Source: Paenibacillus paeoniae (GTDB lineage Bacteria > Bacillota > Bacilli > Paenibacillales > Paenibacillaceae). From it: a stretch of 64,000 nt of DNA. Each line of letters opens with the position of its first letter. Position 1 is the first letter of the stretch. Below are positions 57,005 to 64,000 of this stretch, in pieces. The stretch is from the NCBI RefSeq assembly GCF_003388735.1, contig NZ_QUBQ01000001.1, forward strand, positions 2,170,001 to 2,234,000, in the 5' to 3' direction. A program made the translations under genes and the position numbers. The notes beneath the pieces are model-generated. The model did not search any database and had not been told where the DNA came from. It worked only from the letters and a program-made list of their open reading frames with translations.

Positions 57005-59326
57005 CTACTTCTGCAGGAAAGGAGTCAATTCCCCGGCATAATAGAGATGCAGCTCATGCATAGCGCGCGTGCACGCTGTATAGAACAGCTTCCTCTCGCT
57101 TTCGCGCGAATAGGCTTCCTCTGATGCGTCGCTAATAATAACGCTATCGAACTCCACGCCTTTCGCCAGATACGACGGGATAATGACATTGCCTTTTTCG
57201 AAGGTCACCGTTTCCTTCTCGATTAGCCGAAGCCCAGCATAGATCGGTGCTAATTGCTCACTGATTTGCTTGGCTTCCGCAGCAGTCTTGCAAATTATCG
57301 CTATGGACTCGTAGCCCGCTTTCTCCAGCATGCGCAGCCTCTCGGCAATACTAGCAGGCAAGTCTTCCTTCGAAGCTGCCTGAGTCAAAGTTGGCTCCGT
57401 TCCGTTCCGATTGAACGGCTCGATTCGCTCTCCGTCTTGGATGATTCGGCTGGCAAACTCTACAATTTGTCTGGTCGAACGGTAGCTGCGATACAGAGTG
57501 ATACGCTCAGACTCGCCTTGATCGAACAGCATGCTTAGCGTATGGAACACTTCTCCTGTACCCGAATGGGCGAAAATCGATTGATTAAAATCGCCAAGCA
57601 GCGTAAATTTGCTATTCGGGAACAGGCGTTTCAAGTAGCGATACTGGAATTCCGAATAATCCTGTGCTTCGTCGATGAATAAATGCCTCACTGTCGTATG
57701 CGTGTGGAAGCCCTCCAGCTTCTCCTTTAAGTAAGCATACGGAGTAGCATCCTCGTAAGGTATCGTACCTTCTAGGAGCTGTTCAAGCGTAATTTCTCGA
57801 ATAAGCTCCCATTGATCGGACACATTTGAATGACCTTGTATCGTTCCAGCGGATTGGTAGAACAACTTGTAAATAGCCGGAACATTAAGGAATTTGCCTC
57901 GCTTCACGCTACGGCGCAGCTTCTTGAACTTCTCCTGTACGACCTTCGCCGCCAAGTAATTGCGCTCCGAGTCAAAATCATCATAGGATTGCTCCGTGAA
58001 TCTCTTTTTCCCACTAAGCTCTTGGTAAGCTTGCGCATAGCTTTCATTATCAAGAAGCTCAATAGCTTCGTCCACCCATTTCTTCTTTTGCTCCAGCTTG
58101 GCAAGCCCGGTCAGTTCCTTGAGCAGCCATAGGCTGAGCGAACGCAGCCTGTTCGGAATGGTAACCGTGTGATCCATCTCATAAAACTTCTCTGCCATCG
58201 CTTTGCCGCTAATCAGCTTACGTCCCCGGAAGACAATTGACTTAAACACGAGGCCGGATTCGCCCAATGTCGATACGTATTCGTCAATCCTTTCCATAAA
58301 CTCCGCCCGCGATTTCAACCTGATGCCGTCCATACGAGCCTCATAATTCTTTTCACTCATGCCGGTCAAAGAGTATTCCATTTGAGTAAAGGGATCTTCC
58401 AGTGTAAAGTCTCTTCCGATCCGATGCTCCAAATATTGTTGATAGGTCGTCTGATTCATATTCTGTTCGCCCAGCTCCGGCAAAACTGTCGATACATAAC
58501 TGTTGAACATAGGATTGGGCGAGAACAATACAATTTGATCAGCGCTCAGCACGCCCCTGTATCGGTACAGCAAATACGCGACGCGCTGCAGTGCTGCCGA
58601 TGTTTTACCGCTGCCGGCCGCTCCTTGCACAATAAGCAGCTTCGCCCGTTCATTGCGAATGATGGCGTTTTGCTCCTGCTGAATCGTTGCGACGATCGTC
58701 TTCATTACGGCATCAGAGCCTTTGCCCAACACCTCCTGCAGCAGCTCATCGCCGATGGTTACACCTGTATCGAACATGCTTCGGATTTGGCCATTGCGAA
58801 TCATATATTGGCGTTTCAGCGTCATCTCGCCGCGTATCGTGCCGGCTGGCGTCTCATACGCTACCGGTCCTGGACCATAATCATAATATACACTGGATAC
58901 CGGAGCCCTCCAGTCATAGATCAAATACTCCTCTCCGGAATCATCCAGCAACGATCCTACTCCCAGATAAATCACATCCGGCTTCGCATCCGGATCAGCT
59001 TCATCTATAAGATCAATACGGCCGAAATAAGGAGAGGTCTTAAGCCGCTCCAGCGTAGCAAGCTGCTCCTTCATATGCCGATGGCTTCTTTCCCGCTCCG
59101 ACAGAAGCTCTGCTTGTTGCTTCATGCTGGCAAAGGTTTCAGCCGATTCGGCGGAATCCTCAAAGTTCACCGTGACGTCATCCCAGAAATCACGCCGGAT
59201 ATCTACGATCTCTCCCCGTATGCCCCCTGTTTTTTCTCTGAGCGTTTCGATCCTGTTTATAATCAATCCCGTCAGGCTTTCTACACGAGCTTGTTCTTCC
59301 TTACGGTCATTATCGATATTCGACAT
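57005..59326 (-). CDS. helD: HelD-type UvrD/Rep helicase-like ATPase
   Basis: 773 residues. Superfamily 1 ATPase with N-terminal coiled coil (about 10-95), Walker A QGAAGSGKTS (about 234-243), Walker B LFIDEAQDYSEFQYRYL and motif VI YTACTRAMHELHLYY. HelD removes RNA polymerase from stalled complexes, and in some species gives rifampicin tolerance. AGAGGAGG precedes the ATG, which overlaps the hydrolase gene by 17 bases, so it is in the ABC-hydrolase operon. Confidence 0.92.
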   Translation of the reverse strand: MSNIDNDRKEEQARVESLTGLIINRIETLREKTGGIRGEIVDIRRDFWDDVTVNFEDSAESAETFASMKQQAELLSERERSHRHMKEQLATLERLKTSPYFGRIDLIDEADPDAKPDVIYLGVGSLLDDSGEEYLIYDWRAPVSSVYYDYGPGPVAYETPAGTIRGEMTLKRQYMIRNGQIRSMFDTGVTIGDELLQEVLGKGSDAVMKTIVATIQQEQNAIIRNERAKLLIVQGAAGSGKTSAALQRVAYLLYRYRGVLSADQIVLFSPNPMFNSYVSTVLPELGEQNMNQTTYQQYLEHRIGRDFTLEDPFTQMEYSLTGMSEKNYEARMDGIRLKSRAEFMERIDEYVSTLGESGLVFKSIVFRGRKLISGKAMAEKFYEMDHTVTIPNRLRSLSLWLLKELTGLAKLEQKKKWVDEAIELLDNESYAQAYQELSGKKRFTEQSYDDFDSERNYLAAKVVQEKFKKLRRSVKRGKFLNVPAIYKLFYQSAGTIQGHSNVSDQWELIREITLEQLLEGTIPYEDATPYAYLKEKLEGFHTHTTVRHLFIDEAQDYSEFQYRYLKRLFPNSKFTLLGDFNQSIFAHSGTGEVFHTLSMLFDQGESERITLYRSYRSTRQIVEFASRIIQDGERIEPFNRNGTEPTLTQAASKEDLPASIAERLRMLEKAGYESIAIICKTAAEAKQISEQLAPIYAGLRLIEKETVTFEKGNVIIPSYLAKGVEFDSVIISDASEEAYSRESERKLFYTACTRAMHELHLYYAGELTPFLQK

Positions 59327-61676
59327 AGGAACCTCCTCTAGGCAAAAATCCGATATCGTCCAGCATTACCTTGCCGCGTTCGCTCTGAAAGCGGAACTGT
59401 ATGCCGCTGATCTCCTGCGGGGTAAGTGGTTCGGCCTCTTCTTCGGTTTCTCCGTTCGACATGCCAAACAGTTCGATTGGAATAATAAACGTTTGATAGA
59501 CGGCTTCTACCGGATTTCGATACTTGTTGTTTTTTATTTTGTCTTCCAGAAAACCCATCTTTAAAAATGAAGTGTATGCAGGTTCCGGCACACTCATGAA
59601 TTGTTCAAGTTCAACCGACAGCTCTTCACCGGAGTCAGTCGTGAGTACGATCTCTATGCTTGGCAACGGCGGCAGCTCCGGCTCGCTAGTCTCAGCCCGC
59701 GGTTCCTCGCCATCAAGCGCCGTATCTGCAGCTATTTCTTCGTCTTCCTGCTTCATCGTCACCATATCCCACTCCAGGTTGGAGAGCGAGAATACAAGGC
59801 TGCCCTCTTCGATCTTCTCCAGTTCTCGGGCCGCAACAGCAGACAGCTCCAGCTCATAGACGGCTCCCGGCTCTTCCCATTGGAGCGACATGCCGGATGT
59901 TCCTTTCGTATTGCCATCCCGATCCTTAGGCTTCTCCTTCTCTCCGGCTACCATCCCTTCATATGCAGTATGATTAATGAACCGGTTGTAGGTGTCAAAG
60001 TGGACGATCCGAACGAAATCAGCCCCTTCGTAACGACTGACATAGTCAGTCGGAGGCAGCCACTGAAGCCCTGAACGATAATCTTGAAACAGCGCCTTAT
60101 ACTCCACTCGGTCAAGCAAGGTCGCCTCCAGAAAGGCTGAAATAAACACTTTCGCGATTTCCCGCTGATCTTCGGGATTTAGCAAATCTTCACGGTTCAG
60201 CAGCAATCCCCCCGGCAGCCGCTCATCCATCGTCCCCCAGTCGGTATTGAACTGACTGTGGTTGGCATGCGAGAGATACAATGAAGCTTTGAACCGGTCT
60301 GATTCACCGCTGAACGCCACACGACTATATTGACGCTCTCCGTAGAAATTGTTCACATCCGCGTCTTTGGCGCCTTGAATCGTGAAGTAATTGGTATCGA
60401 GCAGCGCCGCAGACTTGTCATCTATCCGCTTGTCTGTCGGCGCAATGGCGACAACGGACTGGATATGAACGTTATGAATACTGCTGAGCGATACATCATC
60501 TCTGAACCAGCGATCCCAATCGGCCGCAATGGCAACAGCCTGACCACCGCGGGAATGACCAATCAATCCTATCTTGTCCCAGTCTACCTTGCCGGCAAAG
60601 GGCGAATCCTGTCCCTCGGACAACGTCTGAATTTGCTGCAGATGCTTCAGAAGCAGCCATCCGCGTATTTTCATATCATCATTAGGCAAGCTCGACCAAA
60701 CGGAATAGTTCATATAATTCGCATCAACAGATACCGCAATCATGCCTCGACTTGCCAGCAGCTCACCCAGGTAGCCATATCCTCCATCAGAGAAATACTC
60801 CATCAAATGATTGCCATGCACAATAAGGACAAGCGGAAACTCCCCCTCGCCCTCCGGCATCCATACGCGGCCATTAAGAGGAAGACTGTGCTCGTCAAAG
60901 CCCCAGAACAGCGTCTTAAGCTTCGACCAGCTTGTAATATAGTCCGAGGCATCAATCGTCTCTGTTACAACGTCAACACCCTTGCCGAATATATCGCGGT
61001 GTTTGTCTTGACCGCTGCCATAGCTGAACGTCTTAACGCTGTAATTGCCTTGCTCAGCTGGATTACCTGCTTCAATCCGGCTCGGTGCAACCAGAGGCTC
61101 CGCATAGTCCTGCGAAGCTGCATCGACACGTTCCGGCTGCTTGGCCGGAGCAGGCCAGCCAGCATAGAGCGGTATTGAGATGATCAGCACGGCAGACGCG
61201 ACAGCCAGCGCCGCCTTGGCGGTGCGAGGAACCTCCAGACTCAGCAAAAAACCAAATAATAGTCCGATCAATAATGCTGCCAAAGCATAAGTCACGCTAA
61301 GCAGGATAGAGATTACTGTACCTAGCTCTGTGAAATAAAGAATGACCGTGCTTTGAGCGGCCGTGTACACCACATATGCCGTCAGCTTACGCGGAAGCGG
61401 TATATACATATATGACAAAAGCAACGACAAAACATATCCAACTACGAACATAAGCAAAGCATTGGCCGTCAGAAAGATAAACATATCTATCCATACACCA
61501 AGTCCTGTCGGCATTCCCAGCACGGCGAGAGACATGGATACAGCGCTGAACAGCATACACAAGCCTGCGGCAAACCGTGTAACGAAACCTTCCCGCTTCA
61601 GCCGAAGGGCATGACGCTTCTTGAACCAGTTCGCCGCCTTGCGGCTACGCGAACGCGGCTCTGTTATATGTTCCAT
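59310..61676 (-). CDS. polytopic membrane protein fused to an alpha/beta hydrolase
   Basis: 788 residues. About five membrane segments (about 32-172) are followed by an alpha/beta hydrolase domain: PLVLIVHGNH (oxyanion), nucleophile Ser375 in GHSRGG, and a candidate catalytic His in LYLSHANHSQF. A ~200-residue C-terminal domain (about 590-788) of beta character has no recognised family. Substrate unknown; esterase or lipase-like chemistry is inferred. The start lies in the ABC gene (overlap 13 bases) after AAGGGGG. Co-transcribed with helD. Confidence 0.85.
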   Translation of the reverse strand: MEHITEPRSRSRKAANWFKKRHALRLKREGFVTRFAAGLCMLFSAVSMSLAVLGMPTGLGVWIDMFIFLTANALLMFVVGYVLSLLLSYMYIPLPRKLTAYVVYTAAQSTVILYFTELGTVISILLSVTYALAALLIGLLFGFLLSLEVPRTAKAALAVASAVLIISIPLYAGWPAPAKQPERVDAASQDYAEPLVAPSRIEAGNPAEQGNYSVKTFSYGSGQDKHRDIFGKGVDVVTETIDASDYITSWSKLKTLFWGFDEHSLPLNGRVWMPEGEGEFPLVLIVHGNHLMEYFSDGGYGYLGELLASRGMIAVSVDANYMNYSVWSSLPNDDMKIRGWLLLKHLQQIQTLSEGQDSPFAGKVDWDKIGLIGHSRGGQAVAIAADWDRWFRDDVSLSSIHNVHIQSVVAIAPTDKRIDDKSAALLDTNYFTIQGAKDADVNNFYGERQYSRVAFSGESDRFKASLYLSHANHSQFNTDWGTMDERLPGGLLLNREDLLNPEDQREIAKVFISAFLEATLLDRVEYKALFQDYRSGLQWLPPTDYVSRYEGADFVRIVHFDTYNRFINHTAYEGMVAGEKEKPKDRDGNTKGTSGMSLQWEEPGAVYELELSAVAARELEKIEEGSLVFSLSNLEWDMVTMKQEDEEIAADTALDGEEPRAETSEPELPPLPSIEIVLTTDSGEELSVELEQFMSVPEPAYTSFLKMGFLEDKIKNNKYRNPVEAVYQTFIIPIELFGMSNGETEEEAEPLTPQEISGIQFRFQSERGKVMLDDIGFLPRGGSYVEYR

Positions 61677-62455
61677 GCATCCCCCTTAACAGATAACCAA
61701 TATCTTCCGTAACGATTCTCGATATGAACCGGTACATCAAAGAATGTTCCCATCCGATCGGAAGTCATCAAGCTTTCCGTTGCCTCCGATGCGTAGACTT
61801 GCCCTTTTTTAAGCAACAGCGTTTTTGTAAAACAAGGCAATATTTCTTCTACATGATGAGTAACGTAGATGAGCGTCGGCGCATCCTTTCCCTTGGCAAT
61901 CGCGTCAATCATCGACAGCAGGCTCTCTCTAGCGAAAATATCAAGGCCTGTACACGGCTCGTCCAGAATTAGCAGCTTTGGCGAGTTCATCAGCGCTCTC
62001 GCTATGAGCACCCGCTGGCGTTCACCTTGAGACAACGTATCATAAGTGCGTTCCACGAAGGACGAGCAGCCGAGCGAATCCATAAGGGCTCGTGCCCGCT
62101 CCATATCTTCTTCCTCCAGCTTATCGTACACGCCAATGGTAGAAAATTTCCCGCTTAGCACGATTTGCAAAGCTTTTTCGCTTCCATATAGCTTCTGTTG
62201 AAGAGAGGTACTCACCCACCCGATGCTTTTGCGAAGCTCCCGCAAGTCGTATTCTCCGAATGTATGGCCCAAAACGCTAATTTTCCCGCTAGTCGGCCAT
62301 ATGTATCCATTTATCATATTGAGCAGCGTCGTCTTACCCGAGCCGTTAAGTCCCAATAAACAACAATGCTCTCGTTCGCCAACCTGCCAGCTCACATCAT
62401 CCAGGATAATGTCTTCTCCGCGCTCCCACGTCACATGGGATATATCGATGATCAT
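61664..62455 (-). CDS. ylmA: ABC transporter ATP-binding protein (YlmA type)
   Basis: 263 residues. Walker A GLNGSGKTTLL, signature LSQGERQRVLIARAL, Walker B LLILDEPCTGLD and H-loop VTHHVEEI are intact. It resembles YlmA-type ATPases without an adjacent permease. Here the next gene encodes a polytopic hydrolase, not a transporter domain. Substrate unknown. Confidence 0.88.
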   Translation of the reverse strand: MIIDISHVTWERGEDIILDDVSWQVGEREHCCLLGLNGSGKTTLLNMINGYIWPTSGKISVLGHTFGEYDLRELRKSIGWVSTSLQQKLYGSEKALQIVLSGKFSTIGVYDKLEEEDMERARALMDSLGCSSFVERTYDTLSQGERQRVLIARALMNSPKLLILDEPCTGLDIFARESLLSMIDAIAKGKDAPTLIYVTHHVEEILPCFTKTLLLKKGQVYASEATESLMTSDRMGTFFDVPVHIENRYGRYWLSVKGDAWNI

Positions 62456-62533
62456 CGTTTTTCCCCCTCCACTTGCTCTATATCAATCGTGGATATCTAT
62501 TCTATCAATATCATACACCGTTTTCCAGCTGAC

Positions 62534-62567
62534 GTAAAAGATAGGCCCCTCCGATTCGGAGGAGCCT
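62534..62567 (-). terminator. terminator after the DUF4190-like gene
   Basis: GGCTCCTCCG-AAT-CGGAGGGGCC, a 10-bp stem, followed by TATCTTTTAC on the minus strand. Confidence 0.75.
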
Positions 62568-62586
62568 TGCCTTGTCTTTATGCGCT

Positions 62587-63012
62587 TTAAGTTAAAGCAT
62601 AATAAAATGGAACGATGACCAGATTAAGCACGACTGCGATAAGACCGAGCGACATGGACCATACACCAAGCGCTCTTGCGCCTTGACGATAAGCAATAAA
62701 GCCAAGAATGGCTGAAGTCGCCCCCATCAGTACCGGCCAGATGAACCAGGATGCGATAGCGAATACAAGCGATACCCAGCCAAGCGCATATCCTTTCGAT
62801 TCGGTTACGACTTCCTGGCCCGCCTGCTCGGGACGGCTCGCTATTCGCTCCGTATGCGTCACCGGCATGCCATAAGCAAAGTCGGCACCCATTTCTTCAT
62901 TGACGTTCACCATCTGAGTGGGGTAGCCACTGTTGGTGGGCGCGAAATTAGCTTCAGTTTCCGGTTCGGAAGACCTTCGGTATTCCACTTCGTTGTCTCT
63001 GTTCCGATCCAT
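62587..63012 (-). CDS. DUF4190-like membrane protein
   Basis: About 141 residues. The N-terminal ~70 residues are polar and disordered; then two to three membrane segments (ALGWVSLVFAIASWFIWPVLMGATSAILGFIAYRQGAR ... LGLIAVVLNLVIVPFYY) of DUF4190 character. ATG at 63012, eight bases after AAAGGAG. Function unknown. Confidence 0.75.
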   Translation of the reverse strand: MDRNRDNEVEYRRSSEPETEANFAPTNSGYPTQMVNVNEEMGADFAYGMPVTHTERIASRPEQAGQEVVTESKGYALGWVSLVFAIASWFIWPVLMGATSAILGFIAYRQGARALGVWSMSLGLIAVVLNLVIVPFYYALT

Positions 63013-63017
63013 CCCAA

Positions 63018-63230
63018 TCACTCCTTTGGTTTAAAGGTGTGGCAGCAAGTGGCAGCGGACTCCGCTGCTTGGTCTTGATGGAACAGACCCAGCTCATCTC
63101 CGGCAAATTCCAAGTCAAACGATCCTTTGGCATGTTGGTCAATATCGATCATAATTTCTTTTGCGCCGCAATTATTGCCCTCTTCCCAGAAGCTGCAATT
63201 CGCGACGCTGCAGGATACGCCCTTCGGCAT
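63018..63230 (-). CDS. DUF1540 Cys-rich protein
   Basis: 70 residues with the DUF1540 pattern GVSCSVANCSFWEEGNNCGAKEI ... CCHTFKPKE, which probably binds a metal ion. Common in spore-formers. The ATG directly follows a hairpin that sequesters its GGAGGTGAT ribosome site. It ends six bases before the DUF4190-like gene. Confidence 0.85.
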   Translation of the reverse strand: MPKGVSCSVANCSFWEEGNNCGAKEIMIDIDQHAKGSFDLEFAGDELGLFHQDQAAESAATCCHTFKPKE

Positions 63231-63232
63231 AA

Positions 63233-63275
63233 AAAATCACCTCCGCTACACATTGTTCCTCGCGCGGAAGTGATT
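63233..63275 (-). promoter_or_regulatory. hairpin that contains the DUF1540 ribosome site
   Basis: On the minus strand AATCACTTCCGC pairs with GCGGAGGTGATT (12 bp, one U-G pair), followed by TTTTT and the ATG. The 3' arm contains the GGAGGTGAT Shine-Dalgarno. It is both a terminator shape for the upstream ypuI gene and a translational lock. Confidence 0.7.
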
Positions 63276-63284
63276 CATTCTGCC

Positions 63285-63785
63285 TTATTTTGAGCCTTGC
63301 ATGCGGCGCTGCGTCATATAGTCGCTTTCATAATACGCCAGATCGTCGCGGAGCTCTTCGAACACCTTGGATACGCCGAGTACAACGTTGCGTGCTTCGC
63401 GTACAGGCTTAAACCTGAAACGGATTGCATCTTGACCTGTGTAAGCGTAACGTCCGTCTTCGGAATAACATTCATTTTTCGGATAGAAGAACGCATTGAC
63501 ACAGTGATGATATGCTTCATACAGCGCGCGCTCACCAAACTCATGGTCCAAATTAGGTCTTCTGAGCAATACGCCCAGTTTTTCTACCGAAACTTCAGAA
63601 TATACGAGCAAATGACGCAGGTCGGAAAGCAGTCCTTTATAGAAGATCGTCGCATCTTCTCCGCTTTCTTCACCTGTCAGCTGGGTTAAGGAGTGGTCAT
63701 TGAGGAACGGTTCCAGCTGCGCAACAGCTCCTTTTAATTTTTCGCGTGTAGATTCAGCTAGCGCTTTAACATTAGTCGATGGCAT
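63285..63785 (-). CDS. YpuI-family (DUF3907) protein
   Basis: About 166 residues, all helical. Motifs FYKGLLSDLRHLLVYSE, ALYEAYHHCVNAFFYPKNE and SEDGRYAYTGQDAIRFR match YpuI. Function unknown in Bacillus. ATG at 63785 follows AAAGGGGATC. Confidence 0.85.
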   Translation of the reverse strand: MPSTNVKALAESTREKLKGAVAQLEPFLNDHSLTQLTGEESGEDATIFYKGLLSDLRHLLVYSEVSVEKLGVLLRRPNLDHEFGERALYEAYHHCVNAFFYPKNECYSEDGRYAYTGQDAIRFRFKPVREARNVVLGVSKVFEELRDDLAYYESDYMTQRRMQGSK

Positions 63786-63963
63786 GGTGGTAGATCCCCT
63801 TTCCAAATTCCAAACAAAAAAAAACTATATCAACACACATCGTACCACAAATTCCATCGAAACGGTACTGGCGTTTCACGAATTGACCGCATAATTTGTT
63901 CCCTTCATTCGGAATCTAAGACGAAGATGTTATGAACCATTTTGGATGGATGGAGGACTCCGT

Positions 63964-64000
63964 ATGCGAAAATCTTGGATAGCCGCTTTCACCCTTATCG
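63964..64000 (+). CDS. start of an exported protein, cut by window edge
   Basis: Only 12 codons (MRKSWIAAFTLI) are visible. ATG is seven bases after GGAGG. The positive charge and hydrophobic run indicate a signal peptide. I cannot name the protein from this. Confidence 0.5.
   Translation, partial: MRKSWIAAFTLI

Overview
The window is chromosomal core sequence of an endospore-forming Firmicute, most likely Paenibacillus or a close relative. Evidence: spo0A-spoIVB-recN-argR-tlyA-dxs-ispA-xseBA-folD-nusB-asp23-accCB-spoIIIA-efp lie in the same relative order as in Bacillus subtilis, with Gram-positive Shine-Dalgarno sites, frequent TTG/GTG starts, a gerP operon and a spore photoproduct lyase. 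I see no rRNA or tRNA gene, insertion sequence, prophage or CRISPR array.

Layout. 1-4.3 kb (minus): a branched-chain 2-oxo acid dehydrogenase operon (E3, E1-alpha, E1-beta, and E2 cut by the window edge). 4.4-6.2 kb: two small plus-strand genes and a membrane GGDEF protein. 6.4-20 kb (minus): spo0A, spoIVB, recN, argR, an unknown membrane protein, tlyA, dxs, ispA, xseB, xseA, folD, nusB, a DUF2273 protein, amaP and asp23. 20-28.3 kb (minus): accC, accB, spoIIIAH to spoIIIAA and a YqhV-type gene. 28.4-30 kb (plus): comA-comB for sulfolactate. 30-34.5 kb (minus): a candidate structured RNA, lysC, efp, a prolidase-type peptidase, aroQ and a YqhR-type gene. 34.7-38.5 kb: a YqhQ-type gene and a small membrane gene (plus), mntR (minus), splB (plus), ccdA (minus). 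38.5-44.6 kb (minus): znuB, znuC and znuA under a consensus promoter with a Zur-box-like operator, metG behind a T-box leader, yidD and zur. 44.6-47.7 kb: two small membrane genes, a GerT-like gene, and divergent from it gerP (five genes). 47.7-55.4 kb (minus): glgB-glgC-glgD-glgA followed by a GH15 glucoamylase-type gene. 55.5-64 kb: a tandem Cys/His protein, a PAS-XRE regulator, an ABC ATPase / membrane hydrolase / HelD operon, three small genes and the first codons of an exported protein.

The main themes are sporulation and germination (spo0A, spoIVB, spoIIIA, splB, gerP, gerT-like, comAB), precursor metabolism (bkd, acc, dxs/ispA, lysC, aroQ, glg) and metal homeostasis (zur/znu, mntR).

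Most of the window is well understood. The less explained material lies between genes: a structured, terminator-ended RNA downstream of lysC; a tandem 34-bp repeat family found in two gaps of the spoIIIA operon, with a hairpin touching a Shine-Dalgarno site; and a terminator-like hairpin that buries the ribosome site of a DUF1540 gene. No computation was run. Family names come from reading the translated sequence, and promoter and RNA calls from motif inspection.
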